From assembly GCF_004799755.1 (NCBI RefSeq), contig NZ_SLUB01000014.1, positions 1-64,000 on the forward strand: a DNA stretch of 64,000 bases. The letters run 5' to 3'. The position numbers and the translations under genes were made by a program. This DNA is from Bacillus timonensis. Its GTDB lineage: Bacteria > Bacillota > Bacilli > Bacillales > Bacillaceae_L. The notes under the pieces were generated by a model. It made no database searches. It saw nothing but the letters and a program-made list of their open reading frames with translations, and was not told the DNA's origin. This document shows, in pieces, positions 26,386 to 34,106 of this stretch (position 1 is the stretch's first letter; each line of letters opens with the position of its first letter).

Positions 26386-27175
26386 TGTCTGTGAGAAGCT
26401 CTGTCGAAGACATTTTCCTGCTTTACACTGTTTGTTTTGTCCTTGATACGTGGTATCGGGGACATTTTCCTGCTATACACTGTTTGTTTTGTCCTCGAGA
26501 AACGGTGTCAGAGACATTTCGAAGATCTCAACCTCTACTTTTGTCCTCGAGACACTGTATCAGAGACATTTTCCTGCTTCAAACGGTCTGTTTTGTCCTT
26601 GATACGTGGTATCAGAGACATTTTCCGGCATCACACCGTTTGTTTTGTCCTCGAGAAACGGTGTCAGAGACATTTCGAAGATCTCAACCTCTACTTTTGT
26701 CCTCGAGACACTGTGTCAGAGACATTTTCCTGCTTCAAACGGTCTGTTTTGTCCTTGATACGTGGTATCGGAGACATTTTCTTGCTATACACTGTTTGTT
26801 TTGTCCTCGAGAAACGGTATCAGAGACATTTCGAAGATCTCAACCACAACTTTTGTCCTCGAGACACTGTGTCAGAGACATTTTCCGGCATCACACCATT
26901 TGTTTTGTCCTTGATACGTGGTATCAGAGACATTTTCCTGCTTTACACTGTTTGTTTTGTCCTCGAGAAACGGTCTCAGAGACATTTCGAAGATCTCAAC
27001 CTCTACTTTTGTCCTCGAGACACTGTATCAGAGACATTTTCCTGCTTCAAACGGTCTGTTTTGTCCTTGATACGTGGTATCAGAGACATTTTCCTGCTTT
27101 ACACTGTTTGTTTTGTCCTCGAGAAACGGTCTCAGAGACAATTCAATGTCTTACTCTGTAACGTTTGTCCGTGAG
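26386..27175. repeat. Tandem array within the qox operon: 15 units of 52 bp
   Basis: TGTCC(T/C)-anchored units start every 52 bp from 26386 to 27114, with the right boundary motif TGTCCGTGAG at 27166 mirroring the left TGTCTGTGAG. Three unit types (A CTCGAGAAACGG, B CTCGAGACACTG, C CTTGATACGTGG) rotate as C-A-B, giving a 156-bp higher-order period. Type C holds GATAC-GTG-GTATC and type B GACAC-T-GTGTC, two alternative hairpins at the same place. The array lies between qoxA and qoxB, which are expected to be one transcript. Confidence 0.96.
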
Positions 27176-27193
27176 GAGCAGCAATCCTAAATA

Positions 27194-28099
27194 TTAATGC
27201 CCATCATGCTCTGATTGAGTTTCGTGCTCGTCATGACCTTCCTCGTGACCTTCTTCAGAATCTGCTGAGCCATGATCATGTTCTGGTGGTGGCGCAAATT
27301 CTAGGTGAGTTCCGGTAAACGTCATTTGACCAAGATGCCCAGGTTCTAACAACTCATCAAATTTTTCTTCTGTAAGAGGCTTTGCTGTTTCTTTAACCTC
27401 GTCTACCCAATCTTCAAAGTCTTTTTCAGGAACAGCCTTTACACTAAATGTGTTTTCTGCAAATCCTTTACCACTGAAGTTTGCGTTACGTCCCATTAAT
27501 TCACCCTGCTCATCTGCAGCTAGATGCAATGTCGTAATCATGTCGGCCATGGCGTACTTTTGTCCGCCAAGCTGTGGGATCCAGAAGCTTGTAATGGGTC
27601 CGTAAGAATAAAGTCTGAATTCAAGTGGTCGGTCTGTTGGAACATATAAGTAATTGACTGTTTCAATCTCCTCTTCCGGGTAGCTGAAATGCCATTTCCA
27701 GTTTGAGGATGATGCATAAATCACCAATGGTTCTTGGTCTTCGTAACCTTTTGGTGCAGACTCGACAATGTAGTTACTTTGTACAGAAACAACTGAAAGA
27801 TAACCAACGATTAAAATTGGAATACCGATACAAATGGCTTCAACCCAAGGATTCCCTTCAATATGTGGCGGTTCGTAATCCTCTGGCATTTTTGAAGCTC
27901 GATATTTAACAAGCATATAAATTAGCAATGCGAAAACAACTATGACTACTACAGCCATGATTCCAATTGAGAGTAGGATATCTTGGGCTTGCCTCTCAGC
28001 TTGTGGACCCTTTGGATCAAGGACTGCTAATGGTTCACAGCCTGTTAGCACTGTGGCAATAGTAATAACCATTAATAAGAAAAACCATTTGATTTTCAT
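27194..28099 (-). CDS. qoxA: Quinol oxidase subunit II
   Basis: The 301-residue lipoprotein has a lipobox LTGC with Cys21, two transmembrane helices (about 42-65 and 88-106) and a cupredoxin domain facing outward. It lacks the CuA Cys pair; the corresponding region is SYGPITSFWIPQLGGQKYA, as in quinol (not cytochrome c) oxidases. The C-terminus is a His/Glu-rich tail (EHDHGSADSEEGHEEGHDEH). A near-Rex operator precedes it. It should form one operon with qoxBCD, but a 780-bp repeat array intervenes. Confidence 0.94.
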   Translation of the reverse strand: MKIKWFFLLMVITIATVLTGCEPLAVLDPKGPQAERQAQDILLSIGIMAVVVIVVFALLIYMLVKYRASKMPEDYEPPHIEGNPWVEAICIGIPILIVGYLSVVSVQSNYIVESAPKGYEDQEPLVIYASSSNWKWHFSYPEEEIETVNYLYVPTDRPLEFRLYSYGPITSFWIPQLGGQKYAMADMITTLHLAADEQGELMGRNANFSGKGFAENTFSVKAVPEKDFEDWVDEVKETAKPLTEEKFDELLEPGHLGQMTFTGTHLEFAPPPEHDHGSADSEEGHEEGHDEHETQSEHDGH

Positions 28100-28158
28100 A
28101 AAAGTACTCCTTTCCGAATGGATGCTCTTACTTCACAACTATGAATGTTATACAGAAT

Positions 28159-28176
28159 TTGTGTACAACTTCACAA
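28159..28176. promoter_or_regulatory. Candidate Rex operator upstream of qoxA
   Basis: TTGTGTACAACTTCACAA differs at one position from the Rex consensus TTGTGAAN4TTCACAA. It lies about 60 bp upstream of the qoxA ATG, a typical repressor position. Confidence 0.55.
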
Positions 28177-28384
28177 AGTTGTCAAAATTTTTTTAGCTAC
28201 TTGTTTTTTTCGTAATATATTAAAAAACTGCAGCTAAAAAGTTTATTTTTCTAAAATAATTTCTTTAGATTTTTTCCACTGTGTAAATGATGATAACATC
28301 AAAACTTTGAAAAGTTGTTACAGAATCAAGAAGGAAGTTTTTGGAAAACAAAAATCCCTTTAACATAAGTGCTCCAAACCTTGA

Positions 28385-28400
28385 TGTGATGCTTATCACA
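28385..28400. promoter_or_regulatory. Perfect Fnr box between qoxA and the VanW gene
   Basis: TGTGATGCTTATCACA matches TGTGA-N6-TCACA exactly. It lies 286 bp before qoxA and 100 bp before the divergent VanW-type gene. Neither side shows a -10 at the 22-bp spacing found at pflB, so it may repress qox or act differently. The rest of the 28100-28498 gap is AT-rich and holds the Rex-like site; I see no gene in it. Confidence 0.55.
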
Positions 28401-28498
28401 GGTGTTTTTCCGAATTTGAACATTTTGTTACAATCTCAAACGAAAAAAAATTTCCCTATTATTAATGGAATTTCAAATATCCAACCATACTATAAAAA

Positions 28499-29419
28499 AT
28501 GATGTTCGTAAGGGTGGTGGGGACACTGAAATTATTGTGGACTATGATGCTTTTCTTTTCTGTTCAGCAATTCCAACCTCAGGATCATGTATACATAACC
28601 TATAAAGGAAATCCGATTGCGACCGTGAATCGTGCTGAATATTCTCTTCCATTGCTCGGTGTTCCTACATTGGACACCAAAAAATTCACAGATTTTCTAA
28701 CTTATTTAGATGAGCAAGTCTACGAGGAACCGAAGGACGCAAAGATTGGTAAATCAGGAGATATCGTCAAGGAACATGTAGGCGTGAAATTAAATAAGGA
28801 TAAATTCACAAAGTTGTTTTACTCTAGTTTTTTTGGAAAAAAGGATTTTATTGAGGTTCCGATTGAACGAATTTATCCACGTGTAGATAGTGAACTTTTA
28901 TCAACCATTCGGGTAAAAAAAATCGGACAATATGTCACGCATTTTAATTCTTCTAATAAAGAACGTGCCACAAATATTGCTCTTTCCGCCGCGGCCATTG
29001 ATAGTTATGTGCTATTTCAAAATGAAACCTTCTCTTTTAATAAGGTTGTTGGCAAGCGAACTGCTGCACGAGGGTATCAGCCTGCGCCAGAAATCATTAG
29101 AGGTGAATTAATTGAAGGAATCGGTGGTGGGATTTGTCAAACCTCCTCGACCCTTTTCAATGCCGTCGACCTTGCCGGGGTTGAGATCGTTAAGCGCTAT
29201 TCCCACAGCAAACGTGTTGGCTATGTACCACCAGGACGCGATGCAACGGTGAGTTGGTACGGACCTGATTTTCTTTTTAAAAATACATACAATCAACCGA
29301 TTTTAATACGAGCAAGGGTTAATGGCGGAACGATTATCGTTTCTATATATTCATCGGAGGACATCAATTATACGCCACGAAAGATTAAACCGAAAAAGGA
29401 AAAGAGAGACCACTCATAA
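28499..29419 (+). CDS. VanW family protein
   Basis: The 306-residue protein has an N-terminal hydrophobic segment (about residues 9-22) and the VanW domain with the signature GIGGGICQTSSTLFNAVDLAG followed by VPPGRDATVSW and YNQPILIRARVNGG. Members are exported and found in Bacillus as YoaR-like cell-surface proteins. The start is uncertain: ATG 28499 has no clear ribosome site, and GTG or TTG codons shortly downstream follow GGTGGTGGGG better. No operon partner. Confidence 0.85.
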   Translation: MMFVRVVGTLKLLWTMMLFFSVQQFQPQDHVYITYKGNPIATVNRAEYSLPLLGVPTLDTKKFTDFLTYLDEQVYEEPKDAKIGKSGDIVKEHVGVKLNKDKFTKLFYSSFFGKKDFIEVPIERIYPRVDSELLSTIRVKKIGQYVTHFNSSNKERATNIALSAAAIDSYVLFQNETFSFNKVVGKRTAARGYQPAPEIIRGELIEGIGGGICQTSSTLFNAVDLAGVEIVKRYSHSKRVGYVPPGRDATVSWYGPDFLFKNTYNQPILIRARVNGGTIIVSIYSSEDINYTPRKIKPKKEKRDHS

Positions 29420-29420
29420 A

Positions 29421-30029
29421 CTACTTTGGTCTCTCGATTTCAAAAATATTTCCTATTTTCGCATAGTAATTGCCTGCCAAACGGCTTACTGCTCCTAGTT
29501 TTACTTGGTCAATTCGGCCGTTGCTATACAGTTCCTCATCGACATGAAACTGGACCACTTTTCCGATGAGTAAATCACAACCAGGCTGTTCCTTACCTCC
29601 TAATTCGATTGCCTGCTCTAACACACATTCCATTCGGATTTTGGCTTCCTTTATCCCCGGTACACTAATAGTGGTACTTTCGACCGGAGTAAGTTGGGCC
29701 AGCTCAATTTCACTTTCATCTGGCGAAAGACTCGCTGCCGTCAGATTGATTTTTTCCACATTACTCTCATCCACGATATGAACGACAAACTCTTTTCCTT
29801 CAATACTATTTCGAGCTGTATCCTTCATCACTCCCTCTTTCCGTTGAATCGATAAGGAAATGAGGGGTGGATTGGAAGATACTATATTAAAATAACTAAA
29901 AGGCGCACCGTTTAGCGTACCTGTCTTCGATAACGATGTTACAAAGGCAATGGGTCTAGGGATAATGCTGCCAATTAACAGTTTATAATTATCCCTTTCT
30001 GAACTCATACTTGGATCAATTGAAATCAT
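29421..30029 (-). CDS. Flavin reductase-like FMN-binding protein
   Basis: The 202-residue protein matches the flavin reductase domain: GSIIPRPIAFVTSLSKTG, APFSYFNIVSSNPPLISLSI and EFVVHIVDESNVEKINL. It binds FMN and probably reduces it with NAD(P)H. It follows the ring-cleaving dioxygenase gene by 13 bases on the same strand, and the pair likely forms an MhqR-regulated unit for quinone or electrophile stress. Full length for the family. Confidence 0.9.
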   Translation of the reverse strand: MISIDPSMSSERDNYKLLIGSIIPRPIAFVTSLSKTGTLNGAPFSYFNIVSSNPPLISLSIQRKEGVMKDTARNSIEGKEFVVHIVDESNVEKINLTAASLSPDESEIELAQLTPVESTTISVPGIKEAKIRMECVLEQAIELGGKEQPGCDLLIGKVVQFHVDEELYSNGRIDQVKLGAVSRLAGNYYAKIGNIFEIERPK

Positions 30030-30042
30030 TTTTAATCTCCTT

Positions 30043-30972
30043 TTAATCCAGATTTCTTACTTCAAATGGTAACAGGACATTTTCTATTTTCTGACGATGT
30101 GGTTCATATTGTGGCGGCAGTTTCAGTTCTGAACCCATTTTCTCATATTCCTCATCGATTCCAAATCCCGGAGGATCTGTCGCAATTTCAAATAAAATTT
30201 CACCATGCTCTCTAAAATAAATGGCATTAAAATAATTTCGGTCGCGCACTTGTGTCACTCCATATCCATGATCGGCAATGTATTGTTGCCACTGCAATTG
30301 CTCCTCATCATCCTTCGCACGCCATGCAATGTGATGGACGGTTCCAACACCCATTTTACCTTTTTCACCAGGCGTTCGTTTGACATCAATCACATTCCCA
30401 ATGTCACCTTCAGCTTTAAAACGAAGAAAATCTCCTTCCTCACCAATGCGCTCTAGTCCCATTACTGATAGAAGTTTTTCTGTTTGTTCGGGCTGTGAGG
30501 AAAATAAAACTGCACCACCAAAGCCCTTTATTGCAACATTAGAGGTCACATCTCCAAATTCCCACTTACTGTTTGCTCCTTCTTCTCGTTCTACCAGTTC
30601 AAGGTGCAGACCGTGGACATCATTAAATTGGAGATACTGTTCTCCGAAACGCTCTGTTTTTTTATACGTGAGATTAAACTTGGTTAACCTTGATTCCCAA
30701 AAAGGAAGTGCTCCCTTTGGAACTACGTAGGTTGTCACTCCCACTTGGCCATCGCCTATTTTTCCTTGATACGCATCTGCCCATGGGAAAAAGGTAATAA
30801 TGCTTCCTGGATTGCCGACGTCATCTCCAAAATAAAAGTGATACGTACCTGGGTCATCAAAATTGACTGTTTTTTTCACTAGACGCAGTCCTAAAACACC
30901 AGCATAGAAATCGACATTCTCTTGGGGATGTCCAACGATGGCAGTAATATGATGTATGCCTGCTGTTTTCAT
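30043..30972 (-). CDS. Ring-cleaving dioxygenase (VOC family, MhqA/MhqO-like)
   Basis: The 309-residue protein contains two VOC modules, beginning IHHITAIVGHPQENVDFYAG and VGTVHHIAWRAKDDEEQLQW, with metal-binding His and Glu residues (HHIT, HLELVERE, FEIATDPPGFGIDEE). It matches the MhqA/MhqO glyoxalase-dioxygenases that handle quinones and catechols in Bacillus. A sigma-A promoter and a near-perfect MhqR operator lie upstream, supporting the assignment. It heads a unit with a flavin reductase. Confidence 0.92.
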   Translation of the reverse strand: MKTAGIHHITAIVGHPQENVDFYAGVLGLRLVKKTVNFDDPGTYHFYFGDDVGNPGSIITFFPWADAYQGKIGDGQVGVTTYVVPKGALPFWESRLTKFNLTYKKTERFGEQYLQFNDVHGLHLELVEREEGANSKWEFGDVTSNVAIKGFGGAVLFSSQPEQTEKLLSVMGLERIGEEGDFLRFKAEGDIGNVIDVKRTPGEKGKMGVGTVHHIAWRAKDDEEQLQWQQYIADHGYGVTQVRDRNYFNAIYFREHGEILFEIATDPPGFGIDEEYEKMGSELKLPPQYEPHRQKIENVLLPFEVRNLD

Positions 30973-31057
30973 AGTATCAGTCTCCTTTTATCATTCGTTC
31001 ATTTAGTTTCCAACAAGTAGGTCGGAATATTCATTCTAGAAATTATCTTTAATTAAG

Positions 31058-31105
31058 TTATCTTGAATTCGAGATAATAATAAATCATTTTTTTGAGATT
31101 GTCAA
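31058..31105 (-). promoter_or_regulatory. MhqR operator and sigma-A promoter of the dioxygenase gene
   Basis: On the minus strand TTGACA (31100-31105), exactly 17 bases, then TATTAT (31077-31082) make a near-consensus sigma-A promoter. The palindrome TTATCTTGAATTCGAGATAA (31058-31077) lies right behind the -10 and matches the MhqR operator (TATCTCGAATTCGAGATA). A repressor bound here would block initiation. Confidence 0.88.
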
Positions 31106-31127
31106 TTTTATATCGGTTAAACCCATA

Positions 31128-31160
31128 TTAAAAGCCTTCCGGTTTGTCCAGAAGGCCAGT
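31128..31160 (-). terminator. Terminator of the flavodoxin/fnr-like unit
   Basis: On the minus strand GCCTTC and GAAGGC pair around TGGACAAACCG and are followed by TTTTAAT. Confidence 0.85.
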
Positions 31161-31174
31161 ATCTTTTATTTGGT

Positions 31175-31624
31175 TTACGAAGCGATTAGTTTTTCAGCAA
31201 ATTGCCTGCCGAATTCTTTACATATCCGTTCATCTTTTTCGTTTGGAGTGAGTTCGACTTTTAATGGATCTGCGATAACGTCAGCTCCCCGCTCTTTTAG
31301 CTTTTCCATAAGTAGATCGACAGCACCGCCATAATTCGAGTATAGAGTACTTCCCGAACCAAACACTGCACTCTTTTTAAAATGAAAATCAAGATGATCC
31401 ATTTCTTCATAAAAGTCTAGTAATTCATCAGGGAGCTCTCCCTCTCCCCACGTATAGCTGCCAATAATGATCCCATCATACTTAACCATTTCTTCAGGGT
31501 CTATTTCAAAGCATTCTTTTACGTCCAATTGGATCCCTTTTTCCTGCACACCTTCTGCAATATAAGTTGCCATTAATTCTGTATTACCTGACATGCTTGC
31601 ATATACGAGAATGGCATTGGTCAA
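31175..31624 (-). CDS. Flavodoxin
   Basis: The 149-residue flavodoxin has the FMN phosphate loop VYASMSGNTELMA at the N-terminus, SYTWGEGELPD and FGSGSTLYSNYGGAVD for ring stacking. It carries electrons in low-potential reactions and resembles Bacillus YkuN/YkuP. TTG at 31624 after AAGGTGAG is preferred to GTG at 31633, which lies too near the ribosome site. It is 16 bases downstream of an FNR-like regulator and probably shares its transcript. Confidence 0.9.
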   Translation of the reverse strand: MTNAILVYASMSGNTELMATYIAEGVQEKGIQLDVKECFEIDPEEMVKYDGIIIGSYTWGEGELPDELLDFYEEMDHLDFHFKKSAVFGSGSTLYSNYGGAVDLLMEKLKERGADVIADPLKVELTPNEKDERICKEFGRQFAEKLIAS

Positions 31625-31640
31625 CGTTCTCACCTTTTCT

Positions 31641-32348
31641 TTAGTTGTTCACTTTCTTCTTTAGCTCTTCTAGTTGTTTGATGATGATTTTTCTTTGTCC
31701 TTTTAACTCTATTAAGCCTTGGTTTTGAAATGCTGAAAGCCTTCGACTGAGAGTCTCCTGTGAGGTTCCGAGATAGGATGCGAGGTCTCCTTTGCGAATC
31801 GGCAGTTCAATCGTCATCGTTGCTTCTTCCTGCCCTTCAATAAGCTCGACTAAGTAGCCTGCCACACGCTTTTCCACATCCTGCGAATTTAGTTTTTCAA
31901 TGAGTGTTTCCGTTTCATGGAGACGACTCGTAAACTCCTCTAAGATTTTTAATGAAATGGTTGGATAACGTAGGAGTAATTGATGAATGTCCCGTTGCTG
32001 GATGGTGCAAACCTCCGTATCTTCCATTGCCTCTGCAAAGCTTGTCGTAATTGTTTTTGAAAAAAGGGATAGCTCACCAATGAAATCACCTTCTTCAACA
32101 AATCGGATAATTTGTTCTTTTCCGTTTTCCGTAATTCGGTACATTTTTACCAGGCCATTGTGGACAATAAAAAGTTGTTCGGAGAGTCCATCTGAATGGA
32201 ATAAAAGCTCACCTTTCTTGAAATGTTTGCTTCTTGCAACTTGTGAAATTTCAGCCATTTCGTTTCCAGTCAAATGGTTGAAAATCGGTACTCTCGAAAT
32301 ACATGATTTTTTCATTTGATCATTGTGATTACAAGAATGACAGGTCAT
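31641..32348 (-). CDS. Crp/Fnr-family regulator with FNR-like four-cysteine set
   Basis: The 235-residue regulator has an N-terminal cysteine cluster (C3, C6, C16 in TCHSCNHNDQMKKSC) and a fourth Cys114 in AMEDTEVCTIQQ, at the position of E. coli FNR Cys122. The recognition helix TSQETLSRRLSAF has E..SR, as in FNR. A cAMP-pocket-like cupin covers residues 25-140 and the HTH 170-225. This pattern suggests a 4Fe-4S oxygen sensor. Its own promoter carries a TTGAC-N4-GTCAA operator. It is cotranscribed with flavodoxin and is divergent from nothing; narI ends just upstream. Confidence 0.88.
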   Translation of the reverse strand: MTCHSCNHNDQMKKSCISRVPIFNHLTGNEMAEISQVARSKHFKKGELLFHSDGLSEQLFIVHNGLVKMYRITENGKEQIIRFVEEGDFIGELSLFSKTITTSFAEAMEDTEVCTIQQRDIHQLLLRYPTISLKILEEFTSRLHETETLIEKLNSQDVEKRVAGYLVELIEGQEEATMTIELPIRKGDLASYLGTSQETLSRRLSAFQNQGLIELKGQRKIIIKQLEELKKKVNN

Positions 32349-32505
32349 TAATCTCTCTCCTTTAGTTATCGTTCAGTACACCTACTGTTTCCTTCTTTAA
32401 ACATACCAGATACTAGGAGAAACTACCTTGTTAAAACACCTATGATTCCTAAAGTTGTCACCATTGCTTCCTCAAACAGTTTTGCTCCAATTTGTTTACA
32501 ACTTT

Positions 32506-32548
32506 ATTGTACGTGTAACTAGAAAGAGAAACTTTGACGTGGGTCAAA
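32506..32548 (-). promoter_or_regulatory. FNR-type operator and promoter of the regulator gene
   Basis: TTTGACGTGGGTCAAA (32533-32548) is a perfect dyad of the form TTGAC-N4-GTCAA, the half-site type read by FNR/Dnr-like proteins with E..SR helices. TACAAT on the minus strand (32506-32511) lies 21 bp beyond, putting the operator at about -41. It suggests autoregulation. Confidence 0.62.
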
Positions 32549-32581
32549 ATTGGGGAATAATTAAGATTTTGAGGAAAAATA

Positions 32582-32606
32582 AGAAGAGGAGGTTGGCCCT
32601 CCCCTT
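32582..32606 (-). terminator. Terminator of the nar operon
   Basis: On the minus strand GGAGGG, loop CCAA, CCTCC and then TCTTCTTATTTTT form a hairpin overlapping the narI stop. The T-run is broken by two Cs, so efficiency is uncertain. Confidence 0.6.
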
Positions 32607-33306
32607 AGTTTTGACGCGTATTTTTCGAATAGCCATCACGCGAACGGTATTGCTGTGGTGCTCTCGCTGGGTATCGCAATGGAAAGCTGAACATATGAAC
32701 GAGCTTTGTAAATGGAATCGATGCAAATAACAAGAACGACAAGATGACGTGAATTTTAAACAGAGTGGGAACATTGAGCATTAATTCAGGCTGTGGATTT
32801 AATGTGAATAAGCTACGGAACCACGGCCCAATTGAAACTCGATACTCATATGCCGCAACGGTTGTGTTATACACCAATGTCATGTACGTCCCCAAACCCG
32901 CAATAATAAGCAGCAGAATGATTGTAAAATAACTGCCTGCTGACGTATGTACATGAACGCGCTCAATGACAAATTTTCGAATCAAAAATAGAACTAATCC
33001 AAGCACTACCATAAGCCCGGCAACGCCTCCTCCGGCTATGGCAAATAGATGATATGTATGGTCGTCGATTCCGATTGCATTGTAAAACTCAAGAGGAATC
33101 AGCATCCCCATTACATGACCAATAAAGGCGAAAATAATCCCATAGTGAAAAATCACAGATGCGTAGCGCAGCCACTTTTTCTCAAAGATTTCTGTAGATG
33201 GTGCCGTCCAGCTTTTGCCTCGGAACACAAACCGATAAAATGACCCTACAACAAGGATTGCTGCGCATAAATAAGGATATGCTGTCCACCAGAAATGTAA
33301 TTCCAT
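32605..33306 (-). CDS. narI: Respiratory nitrate reductase gamma subunit
   Basis: The 233-residue membrane subunit has five hydrophobic helices and the di-heme b ligands of NarI, visible as IFHYGIIFAFIGHVMG, and KIHVILSFLLFASIPFTKLVH for the His pair on helix 5. It takes electrons from menaquinol for NarGH. Start after AAGGAGGTCATTG. It is separated from narJ by 197 bp that hold a DnaA-box cluster, unlike typical tight narJ-narI junctions. Confidence 0.95.
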   Translation of the reverse strand: MELHFWWTAYPYLCAAILVVGSFYRFVFRGKSWTAPSTEIFEKKWLRYASVIFHYGIIFAFIGHVMGMLIPLEFYNAIGIDDHTYHLFAIAGGGVAGLMVVLGLVLFLIRKFVIERVHVHTSAGSYFTIILLLIIAGLGTYMTLVYNTTVAAYEYRVSIGPWFRSLFTLNPQPELMLNVPTLFKIHVILSFLLFASIPFTKLVHMFSFPLRYPARAPQQYRSRDGYSKNTRQN

Positions 33307-33346
33307 TCAATGACCTCCTTTCGAATTCATGAAGCAAAGAGTAAAC

Positions 33347-33491
33347 TTATCCACATAAGAACGTTTGTTTTCCACAACCTGTGGATCCTTTTGTGGATAG
33401 TGTTGAAAGATCACCCATTTTCTTTTTCCACAATATCCACGTTATCCACATAAAAGCATTCTTTTTATCCACATTGTCCACATTATCCACA
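33347..33491. other. DnaA-box cluster
   Basis: Perfect TTATCCACA boxes lie at 33347-33355, 33442-33450, 33465-33473 and 33483-33491. TTGTCCACA at 33474-33482 makes three directly abutting boxes. Near matches are TTTTCCACA at 33368 and 33424 and inverted TGTGGATAG at 33392. Such density is seen at oriC and at DnaA-titrating clusters of Bacillus. It sits between narJ and narI, with no dnaA or dnaN nearby. Confidence 0.88.
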
Positions 33492-33503
33492 GAGTTATGA
33501 ACA

Positions 33504-34106
33504 TCATTGATAAAACATCGGATATGGTAATTCTTCTAAATCTGCCTTCTCACGCTGATTTTCTAACAATGTAATTTCTTCGGCTTCTGGTGCTTCAAAG
33601 ACAAACATCATTAATAGGTCGATAATCTTGTGGTATGGATTCGAATCCAAAAGATTCTTATGAATTCGATCAACGGCGAAGGCTAAGCGGCGGTATAACC
33701 GTTCAAAGTTTTCTCCCTCTGGTGCATGTGCTAAAAGTTCAAACAGCATCGGGATATAATCCACAATTTCCTTACCGTGATATTCAAATCCACCTTCGAC
33801 GATTAATTTTTGTAGCTTAATTAAAGCTGCTCCTCGTTTTCGGCTATCCCCTAACTCATGGGCAGTTAAATATAATCCTGTTTTATCCTTATAATCGAAG
33901 GTCTCTACATAGTGTTCCTGTAATTCAAGTAATGGCATCTTAAAGAGAGGCGCAATTCTTTCTAAGATTTCATTTCCCATTTTTACAGAACCCACTTCTT
34001 CATTCACATAATCCTCGAAATCCGGGTACCCTTCTAAAAGGGTTCGATCCGGATAATCAAGAATACGGGACATGATCATTAATATCGCTTTTGCTTCATT
34101 GGTCAT
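33504..34106 (-). CDS. narJ: Nitrate reductase molybdenum-cofactor assembly chaperone
   Basis: The 200-residue helical protein belongs to the TorD/NarJ chaperone family, with [23 protein letters not shown] and [18 protein letters not shown] as recognisable segments. It keeps NarG open for Mo cofactor insertion and is not part of the final enzyme. It overlaps narH by four bases (ATGA). Confidence 0.94.
   Translation of the reverse strand: MTNEAKAILMIMSRILDYPDRTLLEGYPDFEDYVNEEVGSVKMGNEILERIAPLFKMPLLELQEHYVETFDYKDKTGLYLTAHELGDSRKRGAALIKLQKLIVEGGFEYHGKEIVDYIPMLFELLAHAPEGENFERLYRRLAFAVDRIHKNLLDSNPYHKIIDLLMMFVFEAPEAEEITLLENQREKADLEELPYPMFYQ

Noticed and set aside
26385-27174. Overlapping long open frames (about 250 residues) with repeats such as RDIFLLQTVCFVLDTW
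   Set aside because: A 52-bp unit shifts frame each copy and the 156-bp higher-order unit restores it, so several frames stay open by arithmetic. There is no ribosome site, and both frames encode the same repeated peptides.
33347-33491. Chromosomal origin of replication at the DnaA boxes
   Set aside because: No dnaA, dnaN, rpmH or gyrase gene is nearby, and the cluster lies inside the nar operon.
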